20,440 bases of DNA from positions 352-20,791 of the forward strand of contig DOSP01000073.1 of assembly GCA_003512175.1 (NCBI GenBank), read 5' to 3'. This DNA comes from Candidatus Kerfeldbacteria bacterium. GTDB lineage: Bacteria; Patescibacteriota; Patescibacteriia; UBA9570. This document shows, piece by piece, positions 6,393-13,008 of the stretch (positions are counted from its first letter, which is position 1; each line of letters starts with the position of its first letter). The notes below the pieces were generated by a model that saw only the letters and a program-made list of their open reading frames with translations, was not told the origin of the DNA and searched no databases. The translations under genes were made by a program, and so were the position numbers.

Positions 6393-7376
6393 CATTGGTT
6401 CTAAAATGACATCAGATATGGCAAACGGCAGTTGTGTATAGGCAACGACAACGGTTTTCGTATCGGTGGTATAGACCTGGTAGGTGAGCGTTGCTTCATC
6501 CTCAAACGTTGCTACCAGGGCTAAGGCTTGGTCGCTTGACCAGACGGTAGCATCGTAACTGGAAATCATCAGCGGTTGTTGGTTCCGACAGGTATAGGTT
6601 TCTACCCAGCCACTGGCCGTGGCGCGCTGCTGCAGCAGGGCGTATACATCTGGTTGATAGAGCATGTCCAGTTGAGATACATCCGTTGTAGCGGTTTCAG
6701 CCAAACCGGGCACACAGCCCGATTGCGCTAACAGCACAGAATTTAAGGCTAAGCTCATTTCATTATTTTTAAAGAGACCCTGTTGCCAATTCTGTACCAG
6801 ACCCACCACCCGTGGCGAGATAAACGCTTCAACCATAGCAGCCACAACCAGTAACGGCACCACTACCATGGCAAACCACTTAATACTGTAGGCGAAAAAT
6901 TGCAGGCGTGATTGCAGTGGTTGAATTTTTTTGTGAAAGATCAGCTTGAGTAAAGCGGTTGTACCAATACTAGCCGCCAAAAAAATAGCGCTTAATTCGA
7001 ACAGACCATGTGGTACTAAACCTACCATCCCACTCACAAAGCTACCGGGCTGGAGTAAATTCATCCGCCACAGCAAATCGATAAACACACCAATGATGGC
7101 GCCATTGCCGACCACTATAACAACAGGTAAGAACGGAATCATTCCAGCCAATAACACCAGTAGAGCGACCACAATATTGTTGATAAAAATATTCACTGAT
7201 AGCAAAAAGTTCGTGGTGGAACCGGTAAGAATAGAATCGAATTTATCTAGTACCGCCTCGATAATGGTCAGTTTAGCCTCAACGGGCACGAACCAACCCA
7301 ACAGGATGCCTAATAGAAAGCAGGCCGCAAATGCGACTGCCAGCACCAACCATAGGGTACCGATTCGTTTGAACAT
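6375..7376 (-). CDS. SpoIIM-family (stage II sporulation protein M-like) membrane protein with extra C-terminal domain
   Basis: 333 aa. Residues 1-185 match the SpoIIM family: several helices with the conserved FINN (64-67), NG (91-92) and VPHG with the following E (121-127). In sporulating Firmicutes SpoIIM helps peptidoglycan remodelling during engulfment. Related proteins are widespread in non-sporulating bacteria, and nothing here indicates sporulation. After a last helix (about 165-187) comes a soluble tail of about 145 residues with two Cys (C221, C263) that could pair outside the cell. I do not recognise this tail. The gene diverges from the PAP2 gene with only 17 bp between start codons. 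It overlaps the convergent PsbP-like gene by 18 nt. Confidence 0.82.
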   Translation of the reverse strand: MFKRIGTLWLVLAVAFAACFLLGILLGWFVPVEAKLTIIEAVLDKFDSILTGSTTNFLLSVNIFINNIVVALLVLLAGMIPFLPVVIVVGNGAIIGVFIDLLWRMNLLQPGSFVSGMVGLVPHGLFELSAIFLAASIGTTALLKLIFHKKIQPLQSRLQFFAYSIKWFAMVVVPLLVVAAMVEAFISPRVVGLVQNWQQGLFKNNEMSLALNSVLLAQSGCVPGLAETATTDVSQLDMLYQPDVYALLQQRATASGWVETYTCRNQQPLMISSYDATVWSSDQALALVATFEDEATLTYQVYTTDTKTVVVAYTQLPFAISDVILEPMLTRAF

Positions 7377-7380
7377 AGTG

Positions 7381-7386
7381 TATACT
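7381..7386 (+). promoter_or_regulatory. -10 box placed for leaderless transcription of the PAP2 gene
   Basis: TATACT ends 7 nt before the ATG at 7394, so RNA would start at or one base before the start codon. There is no Shine-Dalgarno, and the whole gap to the divergent SpoIIM-like start is 17 bp. I find no convincing -35. Confidence 0.4.
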
Positions 7387-7393
7387 GCTCGTT

Positions 7394-7951
7394 ATGACAG
7401 AGTTAGTTGCTAAAAGTATATCACACATTTTCAGCCCAATCATTGCCTGGCCGATATTTTTGGTAATTGTCTTACAGCACCAACCAATCCAGGTTTGGGT
7501 GCCAGTGTTAGTGTTTGAATTTGCCATTCCGTTATTGTTGCTGCCCGTCTTTATGAAACTGAAACTGGTGTCGGATATCGAAATTACTAATGTCAAAGAA
7601 CGGCGGTTATTTTTTATCGTACTGATCATCTCCCATATGATCGCCACATTTTTACTGTGGTATTACGGCGATGCCACGGCTGGTGGACTGCGCTTCTTGG
7701 GATTAATTTTAGAAATTGTTGGAACAGTGATTACCTTCTTCTGGAAAATTAGTGCACATTTGGCGGCGAACAGTTTTGTAATTGCGGTGGTGATGGTGTT
7801 ATTTGGTTGGCAGTGGTGGCCGCTGCTGCTGATTTTACCAGTGGTAGCGTGGGCCAGAGTAGTACGAAAAAAACATACCGTTGCGCAAACTATTGCCGGT
7901 GGAGTGTTGCCGTTTGTGATTGTCATGGCGTATGAATATCTTAGCCATTGA
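7394..7951 (+). CDS. PAP2-superfamily membrane phosphatase
   Basis: 185 aa with about five to six helices. Three PAP2-type motifs are recognisable: a KERR segment (68-71), an SAH motif (120-122) in place of SGH, and R155-x5-H161-x3-Q165 in place of SRx5Hx3D. The Gln at the last position is also seen in dolichyl-diphosphatase-like members, so I do not read it as inactivation. The likely activity is removal of phosphate from a lipid phosphate or diphosphate, such as a polyprenyl carrier used in wall synthesis. That would fit the carboxypeptidase and glycosyltransferase genes nearby. It overlaps tsaD by 20 nt. Confidence 0.75.
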   Translation: MTELVAKSISHIFSPIIAWPIFLVIVLQHQPIQVWVPVLVFEFAIPLLLLPVFMKLKLVSDIEITNVKERRLFFIVLIISHMIATFLLWYYGDATAGGLRFLGLILEIVGTVITFFWKISAHLAANSFVIAVVMVLFGWQWWPLLLILPVVAWARVVRKKHTVAQTIAGGVLPFVIVMAYEYLSH

Positions 7952-8906
7952 AACGTCGTGCGATGAATCCAGTGTGGCGTTGCTGCGGGATAATGAAATA
8001 TTTCAACTGACCGCTTCGCAAATTGATGTCCACAAAAAATTTGGTGGTGTCGTTCCGGAAGTCGCTGCGCGCGAGCATGTGCCGGTGATGATTCCATTTG
8101 TTAAACAAGTTTTAGAGCAAGCTCAGGTGCAGCCAGAGCAGCTGGATCGCATTGCCGTCACTGCTGGTCCCGGATTAATTACCTCATTACTAGTGGGGGT
8201 AGAAACAGCCCGCACATTGGCCTATGGGTGGAAGAAACCTATTTTTCCAATCAATCATATTGAAGGCCATATTGCCGCCAATTTTTTGGTGCATGACGAT
8301 ATCCCATTCCCAGCCATCGCTGTTGTAGTGTCTGGTGGACATACGGAGTTGTTATATATGCCAAAACCAGGCGTGTATGAACTGATCGGCGCTACGCGCG
8401 ATGATGCGGCCGGCGAGTGTTTTGATAAGTGTGCCCGCGTGCTCGGGTTGTCGTATCCAGGCGGTCCAGCCATTGCGCAGCTAGCGGCTCAAGGTGACCC
8501 CATGGTGTATTCCTTCCCCAGCCCATTAGTGAATAGTGCAACGTATGATTTTTCTTTTTCCGGTTTGAAGACGGCTGTATTATACTTCCATCGTGATCAT
8601 CCTGACGCAAATTTGGTAGACGTCTGTGCCGGTATTCAAGAAGCCATTGTGAATAGCATTCATCTCAAAACCCAGCGTGCCTTTGAACAATATGGTGCCC
8701 AGGCAATCTTGGTAGGTGGTGGAGTGGCGGCAAATGCGTTATTGCGTGAGCGGTTACAATCTTTAGATGTACCAGTCTTTTTTCCATCACTAGAATACTG
8801 TACCGATAACGCCGCCATGATTGCCGCCGCTTGCCGTTTACACGATACCCCCACAGAACTATTTGCCTTTCGCGCCGATCCAAATTGGGAATTAACCCCA
8901 AGGTAA
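7932..8906 (+). CDS. tsaD: tRNA N6-adenosine threonylcarbamoyltransferase TsaD
   Basis: 324 aa. TsaD moves the threonylcarbamoyl group from TC-AMP to A37 of tRNAs that read ANN codons, working with TsaB and TsaE in bacteria. The start ILAIETSCDESSVALL is the family signature, as are NHIEGH (metal-binding His pair), VSGGHTELL, the GGPAIAQLA segment and FSGLKTA. An upstream in-frame TTG at 7920 exists, but family alignment and the usual M-x-ILAIETSCD start favour the ATG at 7932. The gene overlaps the PAP2 gene by 20 nt, so translation is probably coupled. Length is within the normal range, slightly short. Confidence 0.97.
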   Translation: MNILAIETSCDESSVALLRDNEIFQLTASQIDVHKKFGGVVPEVAAREHVPVMIPFVKQVLEQAQVQPEQLDRIAVTAGPGLITSLLVGVETARTLAYGWKKPIFPINHIEGHIAANFLVHDDIPFPAIAVVVSGGHTELLYMPKPGVYELIGATRDDAAGECFDKCARVLGLSYPGGPAIAQLAAQGDPMVYSFPSPLVNSATYDFSFSGLKTAVLYFHRDHPDANLVDVCAGIQEAIVNSIHLKTQRAFEQYGAQAILVGGGVAANALLRERLQSLDVPVFFPSLEYCTDNAAMIAAACRLHDTPTELFAFRADPNWELTPR

Positions 8907-8914
8907 AAGTGCGT

Positions 8915-8943
8915 TTGACATAAGTCACACAGAATGTTAACAT
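8915..8943 (+). promoter_or_regulatory. Promoter and probable autoregulatory operator of the toxin-antitoxin pair
   Basis: A perfect TTGACA (8915-8920) precedes, by exactly 17 nt, TAACAT (8938-8943, 4 of 6 matches). The perfect 10-bp palindrome ATGTTAACAT (8934-8943) covers the -10 box. Ribbon-helix-helix antitoxins usually repress their own operon by binding such palindromes, so this is a reasonable operator. Transcription would start near 8950. Confidence 0.6.
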
Positions 8944-8954
8944 GATATGTGCCT

Positions 8955-9206
8955 ATGAGAACACATGTTGTATTACCCGAAACAACCGTAAAACGCATAG
9001 ATCAATTTGTTGATAAACGTAAGCGTAGTATTTTTATTCAAGAAACGATTGATGATAAGTTAGAGTGGTTAGATCAACAACGAGCCTTTGAACAGGCCAA
9101 AGGTGCCTGGAAGAATAATCCTAAATTTAAGACAAAGAAAAGTGTTGAGCGTTATATTCGAAATCTACGCAATGAAGTAGATCGTCGTAGTCAACGTTAT
9201 GTTTAG
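8955..9206 (+). CDS. Ribbon-helix-helix antitoxin (VapB-like)
   Basis: 83 aa. The start THVVLPETTVKRIDQFVDKRKRS is a typical ribbon strand (VVLPETT) followed by the two helices of a CopG/Arc-type DNA-binding dimer. The C-terminal half is basic and helical, fitting a toxin-binding tail. A GTG at 8949 is also in frame, but the predicted transcription start near 8950 favours the ATG at 8955. The gene overlaps the downstream PIN toxin by 8 nt, the usual order and spacing of an antitoxin-toxin pair. It should neutralise the toxin and repress the operon. Confidence 0.8.
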   Translation: MRTHVVLPETTVKRIDQFVDKRKRSIFIQETIDDKLEWLDQQRAFEQAKGAWKNNPKFKTKKSVERYIRNLRNEVDRRSQRYV

Positions 9207-9591
9207 AATAAGAGGGCGGCTATTAGTTGATAGTGATGTTATTATTAATTATTTGCGTCAGACCAGTGATACGGTGCAATTGATCGACACTTTACATGCC
9301 AATGGCAGACGATTTGCCTGCAGCACCATTACTGTACTCGAGGTGTTGCGAGGCATGAGAAAACATGAGCAGACTGTTACTGTGAAATTACTCGACAGTA
9401 TGCATCACTACCCTGTCACTGATGCTGTGGTACAAACTGCTTGGAAATTATTTAGGAAACGGAGGGTGCATGGTACAACTTTGCCATTTTTAGATTCGAT
9501 TATTGCTGCAACAGCTCTTACAGAGAAATTATCATTACTGACGTATAACTCCAAAGATTATCCGCCGGACATTCTTTACGAGGCATCATAA
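9199..9591 (+). CDS. vapC: PIN-domain ribonuclease toxin (VapC-like)
   Basis: 130 aa, one PIN domain. The expected acidic site residues are visible: D11 and D13 in LLVDSDVIINYL, E48 in TVLEVLRG, D99 in PFLDSIIAA, and D120 in the YNSKDYP segment near the end. VapC toxins are Mg-dependent RNases that cut tRNA or rRNA when freed from the antitoxin; the actual target here is unknown. All catalytic positions look intact. It starts inside the antitoxin gene (8-nt overlap) and stops 2 nt before the PPC gene, so the three genes are probably cotranscribed. Confidence 0.88.
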   Translation: MFRIRGRLLVDSDVIINYLRQTSDTVQLIDTLHANGRRFACSTITVLEVLRGMRKHEQTVTVKLLDSMHHYPVTDAVVQTAWKLFRKRRVHGTTLPFLDSIIAATALTEKLSLLTYNSKDYPPDILYEAS

Positions 9592-9593
9592 CG

Positions 9594-9998
9594 ATGACAT
9601 ATAAACAATCAAACAGTTCTTACTTAATCCGCTTCCTGCCCAATGAAGAAGTAGCAACTGGTTTGCAGCAGTTTTGTACCGACCATAACATAACTGGTGG
9701 TTTTATTTCTGGTTTAGGTGCCGCCAAAGAAATCGAGTTTTCCCATTTCAGTATGATAGCCAAACAGTACACTACCTTTACCAAACATGAGGTGGAGATT
9801 ACCAATATCACAGGAAATATATCGGTCGAGAAGTTACATCTGCATGTGACGATCGGCGATAATACTGGCCAGGCTTTTGCCGGGCACTTAATGCGCTGTA
9901 TTGCCGATCCCACAGTGGAAATTATGATTACGTCGTTTCCGGCCACCCACCGGACACTGGATGATTATAGTGGGCTACAGTTACTTGACCTGAAGTAG
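9594..9998 (+). CDS. PPC / DUF296 domain protein
   Basis: 134 aa, the full length of a single PPC domain (plants and prokaryotes conserved). Visible hallmarks are GGFISGLGAAKEIEF (35-49), the metal-type LHLHVTIGD (81-89) and AGHLMRC (96-102). A late TVEIMI strand is also present. In plants the domain follows AT-hooks in nuclear proteins. Prokaryotic stand-alone versions form trimers and have no firm function; the His residues suggest metal binding. It lies 2 nt after the toxin gene. A hairpin 55 nt downstream probably ends the transcript. Confidence 0.88.
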   Translation: MTYKQSNSSYLIRFLPNEEVATGLQQFCTDHNITGGFISGLGAAKEIEFSHFSMIAKQYTTFTKHEVEITNITGNISVEKLHLHVTIGDNTGQAFAGHLMRCIADPTVEIMITSFPATHRTLDDYSGLQLLDLK

Positions 9999-10052
9999 AG
10001 TTTTCTATAAGGTGATGCGGCGTTCATTGATAGTTTAGAACGGTTTTTTGAT

Positions 10053-10080
10053 AACGTGCATAGGGGCAATATGCACGTTT
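10053..10080 (+). terminator. Hairpin terminator after the PPC gene
   Basis: AACGTGCATA (10053-10062) pairs perfectly with TATGCACGTT (10070-10079) around a 7-nt loop. Only three T residues end and follow the stem, so it is a weak intrinsic terminator or an mRNA 3' end stabiliser. Confidence 0.55.
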
Positions 10081-10113
10081 AGTGTTAGTCAACCCTAGCT
10101 CTTCATAGGAGTC

Positions 10114-10134
10114 ACCGTTACATTTCTGGCTCCT
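10114..10134 (+). repeat. Left terminal inverted repeat of the IS
   Basis: This 21-bp end reads ACCGTTACATTT, then C, then TGGCTCCT. It matches the reverse complement of 11240-11260 at 20 of 21 positions. The transposase stop codon lies inside it. Confidence 0.9.
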
Positions 10135-11174
10135 GGAATCCTGGTATTCTAGGGTAGTCTAACCCTTTGCGGATGGTATTTTCCAATGGAGCATGTCCAT
10201 TGAACTTGGTAAAATCTCCTCTACAATCGGTAAACGGTTTGGTTCTGCGGCGAATCAAATAAGCATTCATGAACCGTTCGGCTGAATGGAAGGATTGGAA
10301 TTTCTTGATGGATTTCAGTCTGGCATTTAAATGAGAATTAAACGACTCAATAATGTTATTGGTCCGTGGACACCACGGAATAGATTGGTATTGAAATAAC
10401 TCGGTTTGACGGGTGTGGATGTCCACCAGGACCTTCTGAACAACTGGGTTGTGTTGCCCAAACCGTTGGTAGAGTTGAAACAAGGCTGTATCTCTGGTGG
10501 TTTGGTTTGCCTCCAAGGCAAAGACCTGTTCTGTCAGCTGCTGAAAGAAGTTGAGGTATTTGTCTTCGGTGCGGACATGTAACTGCTGGCGGATGTTTTC
10601 CACATAATGGGTCTGACATAATTGGATCTTAGCCTTGGGATAGTAGTGTTTCACCGCTATTCTCAAGGGGGAAACATCATCAGCAATGACTACCTGCAGT
10701 GGGTAGCCAATAGTTTTGAGCAAACGAAAGAACTTCATAAACGTCTCGACAGACTCACTGGGGGCTAGGATGCCAACGGGAAAGTCATGGCGTAAGAAAT
10801 CTACACTCCAAATCCAGGGGATCTTTTTGTCATAGCCTTTAACCAGGAGATATTTCCCATCCACGTTCAAGATACCCGACCAACGATTGCAGTAGTGGTG
10901 AGACAACCAGGTATTGTCTGGCAGTTGGTTTAGTTCGGCAATGACCCGACGATAGGTCTGGACTCCAGATAACTCCAACTCATTGCCTAAGGGACGATAG
11001 GGTTCCCCATCAATGTACGGGAGCCACAAGGGAAAAGGGTGACGATTAAAATCTAGGCTAAACCAATGACCACAGGTTCGACACAGATACCGGCGTTTGC
11101 CATTGCGTTTGGCTTTTTTAATGGTGTCACTGCTGCCACACTGCGGACAGTGTTTTGATCGTTTTTTTTACCAT
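10118..11174 (-). pseudogene. MULE/IS256-like DDE transposase with out-of-frame start at an A8 run
   Basis: An unbroken frame runs from 11167 to 10118. It encodes a zinc ribbon (CPQC ... CRTC), then a catalytic core with D in LNVDGKY, D in VVIADD, C-x2-H in LCQTHYVENI and E in NNIIESFNS. All three catalytic residues are present. This frame has no start upstream of the ribbon. The only suitable ATG (11174-11172) is one frame away, separated by A8 (11169-11162). Seven A residues would join them as MVKKRSKHCPQC, about 351 aa. So this is either a recent single-base insertion, an error in a homopolymer, or a gene that uses slippage. A TTG at 11029 would give a 303-aa form without the ribbon. Confidence 0.82.
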
Positions 11175-11183
11175 AGTACCCTG

Positions 11184-11197
11184 CTTAACTAGTTAAG
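11184..11197. repeat. Perfect 14-bp palindrome upstream of the transposase
   Basis: CTTAACTAGTTAAG is its own reverse complement. It lies 10 bp upstream of the transposase ATG (minus strand), where an operator for transposase control would be expected. Function is not shown. Confidence 0.4.
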
Positions 11198-11239
11198 GAT
11201 GAAGTTAGCAGCGTACCTTAGCACAGAAAACGAATTTAT

Positions 11240-11260
11240 AGGAGCCAAAAATGTAACGGT
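11240..11260 (-). repeat. Right terminal inverted repeat of the IS
   Basis: The reverse complement reads ACCGTTACATTT, then T, then TGGCTCCT, differing from the left end at one base. Its outer edge is 30 bp from the ATG of the next gene. Confidence 0.9.
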
Positions 11261-11278
11261 CTCCCGCGTCCTACCTGC

Positions 11279-11284
11279 TATTCT
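11279..11284 (+). promoter_or_regulatory. Possible -10 box for leaderless expression of the 11291 gene
   Basis: TATTCT ends 6 nt before the ATG at 11291, so RNA would start exactly at the start codon. There is no Shine-Dalgarno. The matching -35 position (about 11256-11261) falls on the IS boundary and is not consensus. Confidence 0.3.
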
Positions 11285-11290
11285 ACTCGT

Positions 11291-11683
11291 ATGAATAAAA
11301 ATAACTTAGCCGATATTGCCACTGCCCTACAGTGGCAACGTGTCGAAGGCAAATGGATTAAAGAAGCCTATGCTGGCACCTATCGTGGTCGCCGTGCATT
11401 TATTTGTGTCCAACCCACGGGTGGAAATTTAGGGCTGCATCTTCTGCAGGGTGCCGTGTTCATTTATCTCGATACTGGCTTAACTGAACTGCCTCCACAG
11501 TTCGAGCAGAAATTGCCGGAACGCACCAAAGTAGTGGATGGTAAACGGCTATTTAAAGGCAGCTTAGCGGACTTGGTGATGCGATCCCAGTGGGGAGAAC
11601 CATGGCAAACCTATTATTTGGTCAGCTCTCCGGCCGAGCTTACTCAGGCATCTGTGCAAGCTCAGCTAGAAGCGCTATACTAG
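11291..11683 (+). CDS. Hypothetical protein, unrecognised family (130 aa)
   Basis: I do not recognise this protein. It is a soluble, mixed alpha/beta-looking chain without signal peptide, membrane helix or Cys cluster. It contains GTYRGRRAFICVQP, GLHLLQGAVFIYLDTG and SQWGEPWQTYYLVSS, alternating strands and turns. Sequence looks like real coding DNA: it is full length and has codon use like its neighbours. It ends 8 nt before asnS, with which it is probably cotranscribed. The start has no ribosome-binding site but a -10-like hexamer lies 6 nt upstream. The IS insertion lies immediately upstream and may have altered its expression. Confidence 0.7.
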   Translation: MNKNNLADIATALQWQRVEGKWIKEAYAGTYRGRRAFICVQPTGGNLGLHLLQGAVFIYLDTGLTELPPQFEQKLPERTKVVDGKRLFKGSLADLVMRSQWGEPWQTYYLVSSPAELTQASVQAQLEALY

Positions 11684-11691
11684 GTGCCATT

Positions 11692-12987
11692 ATGGCTATA
11701 TTCATTTGCGATTTTCCTGCCCAGGTTGGACAAACTGTCACTGTCCAGGGCTGGGTCTATAACCTGCGGTCATCGGGCAAGATTCTGTTTTTACAAATCC
11801 GCGACGGTAGCGGCTTTACCCAAGCGATTGTCAACCAAGCCGCCGTCTCGACGGACATCTGGGCAAAGGCTGCCAGCCTGACGCTAGAATCATCTGTGGT
11901 ACTCACTGGCACCGTATCCAAGCATCCGAAAAAAGAGGAGTATGAATTACAAGTCACTGGTGTAGAACCTATTCAGGTTCCCACCCAAGAATTTCCGATT
12001 GGTAAAAAAGATCATGGTCCAGATTTTTTGTTAGAGCATCGTCACCTGTGGCTGCGTTCACCAAAACAGTGGGCCATTCAGCGCATTCGTAATTCAGTCA
12101 TCAACGCCACATACCAACATCTCAACAGTCAACACTTTATTAAAATTGATGCTCCTATTCTTACCCCGAACTCGTGTGAAAGTGTCACCGAACTTTTTCA
12201 AATGGATTATTTTGATATCGGCAAGGCCTATTTAACGCAAAGCGGGCAGCTGTATATTGAAGCCGCTATTTTTTCCCACGGTCGGGTATTTGATTTTGGC
12301 CCAGTGTTCCGTGCCGAAAAATCCAAAACGCGCCGTCACCTCACTGAATTCTGGATGATGGATGCAGAGATGGCTTTTGTAGATTACCAAGGCAGCATGG
12401 ATATTCAAGAGGCTTTAATTAAAGCTATCGTCCAGTATGTCCTAGAACATAATCAGGAAGAATTAACCATTCTCGAGCGCGACACCAAACCTCTCCAAAC
12501 TGTGTTAGCCAAACCGTTTGTACGTATTGCTCATCAAGATGCCGTGAAAGAGTTACACAAACTCGGCAGCGACATTAAGGAGGATGATGATTTAGGGGCT
12601 GATGATGAAACTATGATTACCAATCAGCATGATGTGCCGGTGTTTGTCATGAAGTATCCAGCCAAAGTGAAAGCCTTCTACATGCAGCCCGATCCAGCCG
12701 ATCCAGCCCATGTGCTCTGTTCCGATTTGTTAGCTCCAGAAGGCTACGGTGAAATTATTGGTGGTTCACAGCGTATTCATGATTTTGATTTACTTGCCAA
12801 GAAACTCGATGAATATAAATTGCCCAGAGCCGAATACGAATGGTATCTGGATTTGCGTCGCTATGGTTCCGTCCCGCATTCTGGTTTCGGCTACGGCTTA
12901 GAACGCATCACCGGTTGGTTATCGGGCACTAAGCATATTCGTGAAACTATTCCGTTCCCTCGCCTGATCAATCGGATTTATCCATAA
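11692..12987 (+). CDS. asnS: Asparaginyl-tRNA synthetase
   Basis: 431 aa, a class IIb synthetase charging tRNA-Asn with Asn. The N-terminal OB-fold that reads the anticodon covers about 1-95 (VQGWVYNLRSSGKILFLQIRDGSG). The catalytic core shows APILTPNSCESVTELF, the AsnRS-type LTQSGQLYIE, motif 2 FRAEKSKTRRHLTEFW (206-221) and motif 3 GFGYGLERITGWLSG. The ending IRETIPFPRLINRIYP is the usual C-terminus. AsnRS rather than AspRS is favoured by the SGQLYIE and RHLTEFWMMDAEMAF wording. Upstream in-frame starts exist from 11590, but they lie within the preceding gene, and the OB-fold start supports the ATG at 11692. TATACT at 11676-11681 could be its own -10. Confidence 0.95.
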   Translation: MAIFICDFPAQVGQTVTVQGWVYNLRSSGKILFLQIRDGSGFTQAIVNQAAVSTDIWAKAASLTLESSVVLTGTVSKHPKKEEYELQVTGVEPIQVPTQEFPIGKKDHGPDFLLEHRHLWLRSPKQWAIQRIRNSVINATYQHLNSQHFIKIDAPILTPNSCESVTELFQMDYFDIGKAYLTQSGQLYIEAAIFSHGRVFDFGPVFRAEKSKTRRHLTEFWMMDAEMAFVDYQGSMDIQEALIKAIVQYVLEHNQEELTILERDTKPLQTVLAKPFVRIAHQDAVKELHKLGSDIKEDDDLGADDETMITNQHDVPVFVMKYPAKVKAFYMQPDPADPAHVLCSDLLAPEGYGEIIGGSQRIHDFDLLAKKLDEYKLPRAEYEWYLDLRRYGSVPHSGFGYGLERITGWLSGTKHIRETIPFPRLINRIYP

Positions 12988-13008
12988 GCAATATGGTAAG
13001 GAGCCACT

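Larger units (their letters stand above)
10114..11260 (-). mobile_element. Insertion sequence, 1147 bp, MULE/IS256-like (IS1249-type) with zinc ribbon
   Basis: 21-bp terminal inverted repeats with one mismatch bound a single transposase gene. The D-D-E positions, the C-x2-H between the second D and the E, and the N-terminal Cys4 ribbon point to the IS256/MULE group, IS1249-like; the family is tentative. The bases flanking the two ends (ATAGGAGTC and CTCCCGCGT) show no target duplication. It sits between the PPC operon terminator and the next gene. Confidence 0.88.

Noticed and set aside
6946..7413. A 155-codon frame antisense to the SpoIIM-like gene
   Set aside because: Composition is that of a shadow frame (many Thr/Asn/Ile/Pro), and it would overlap both the divergent start region and a well-supported gene.
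10105..11270. Target-site duplication flanking the IS
   Set aside because: The 8-9 bases outside the two ends (ATAGGAGTC; CTCCCGCGT) are not direct repeats; a partial GGAG/CTCC match is inverted, not direct.
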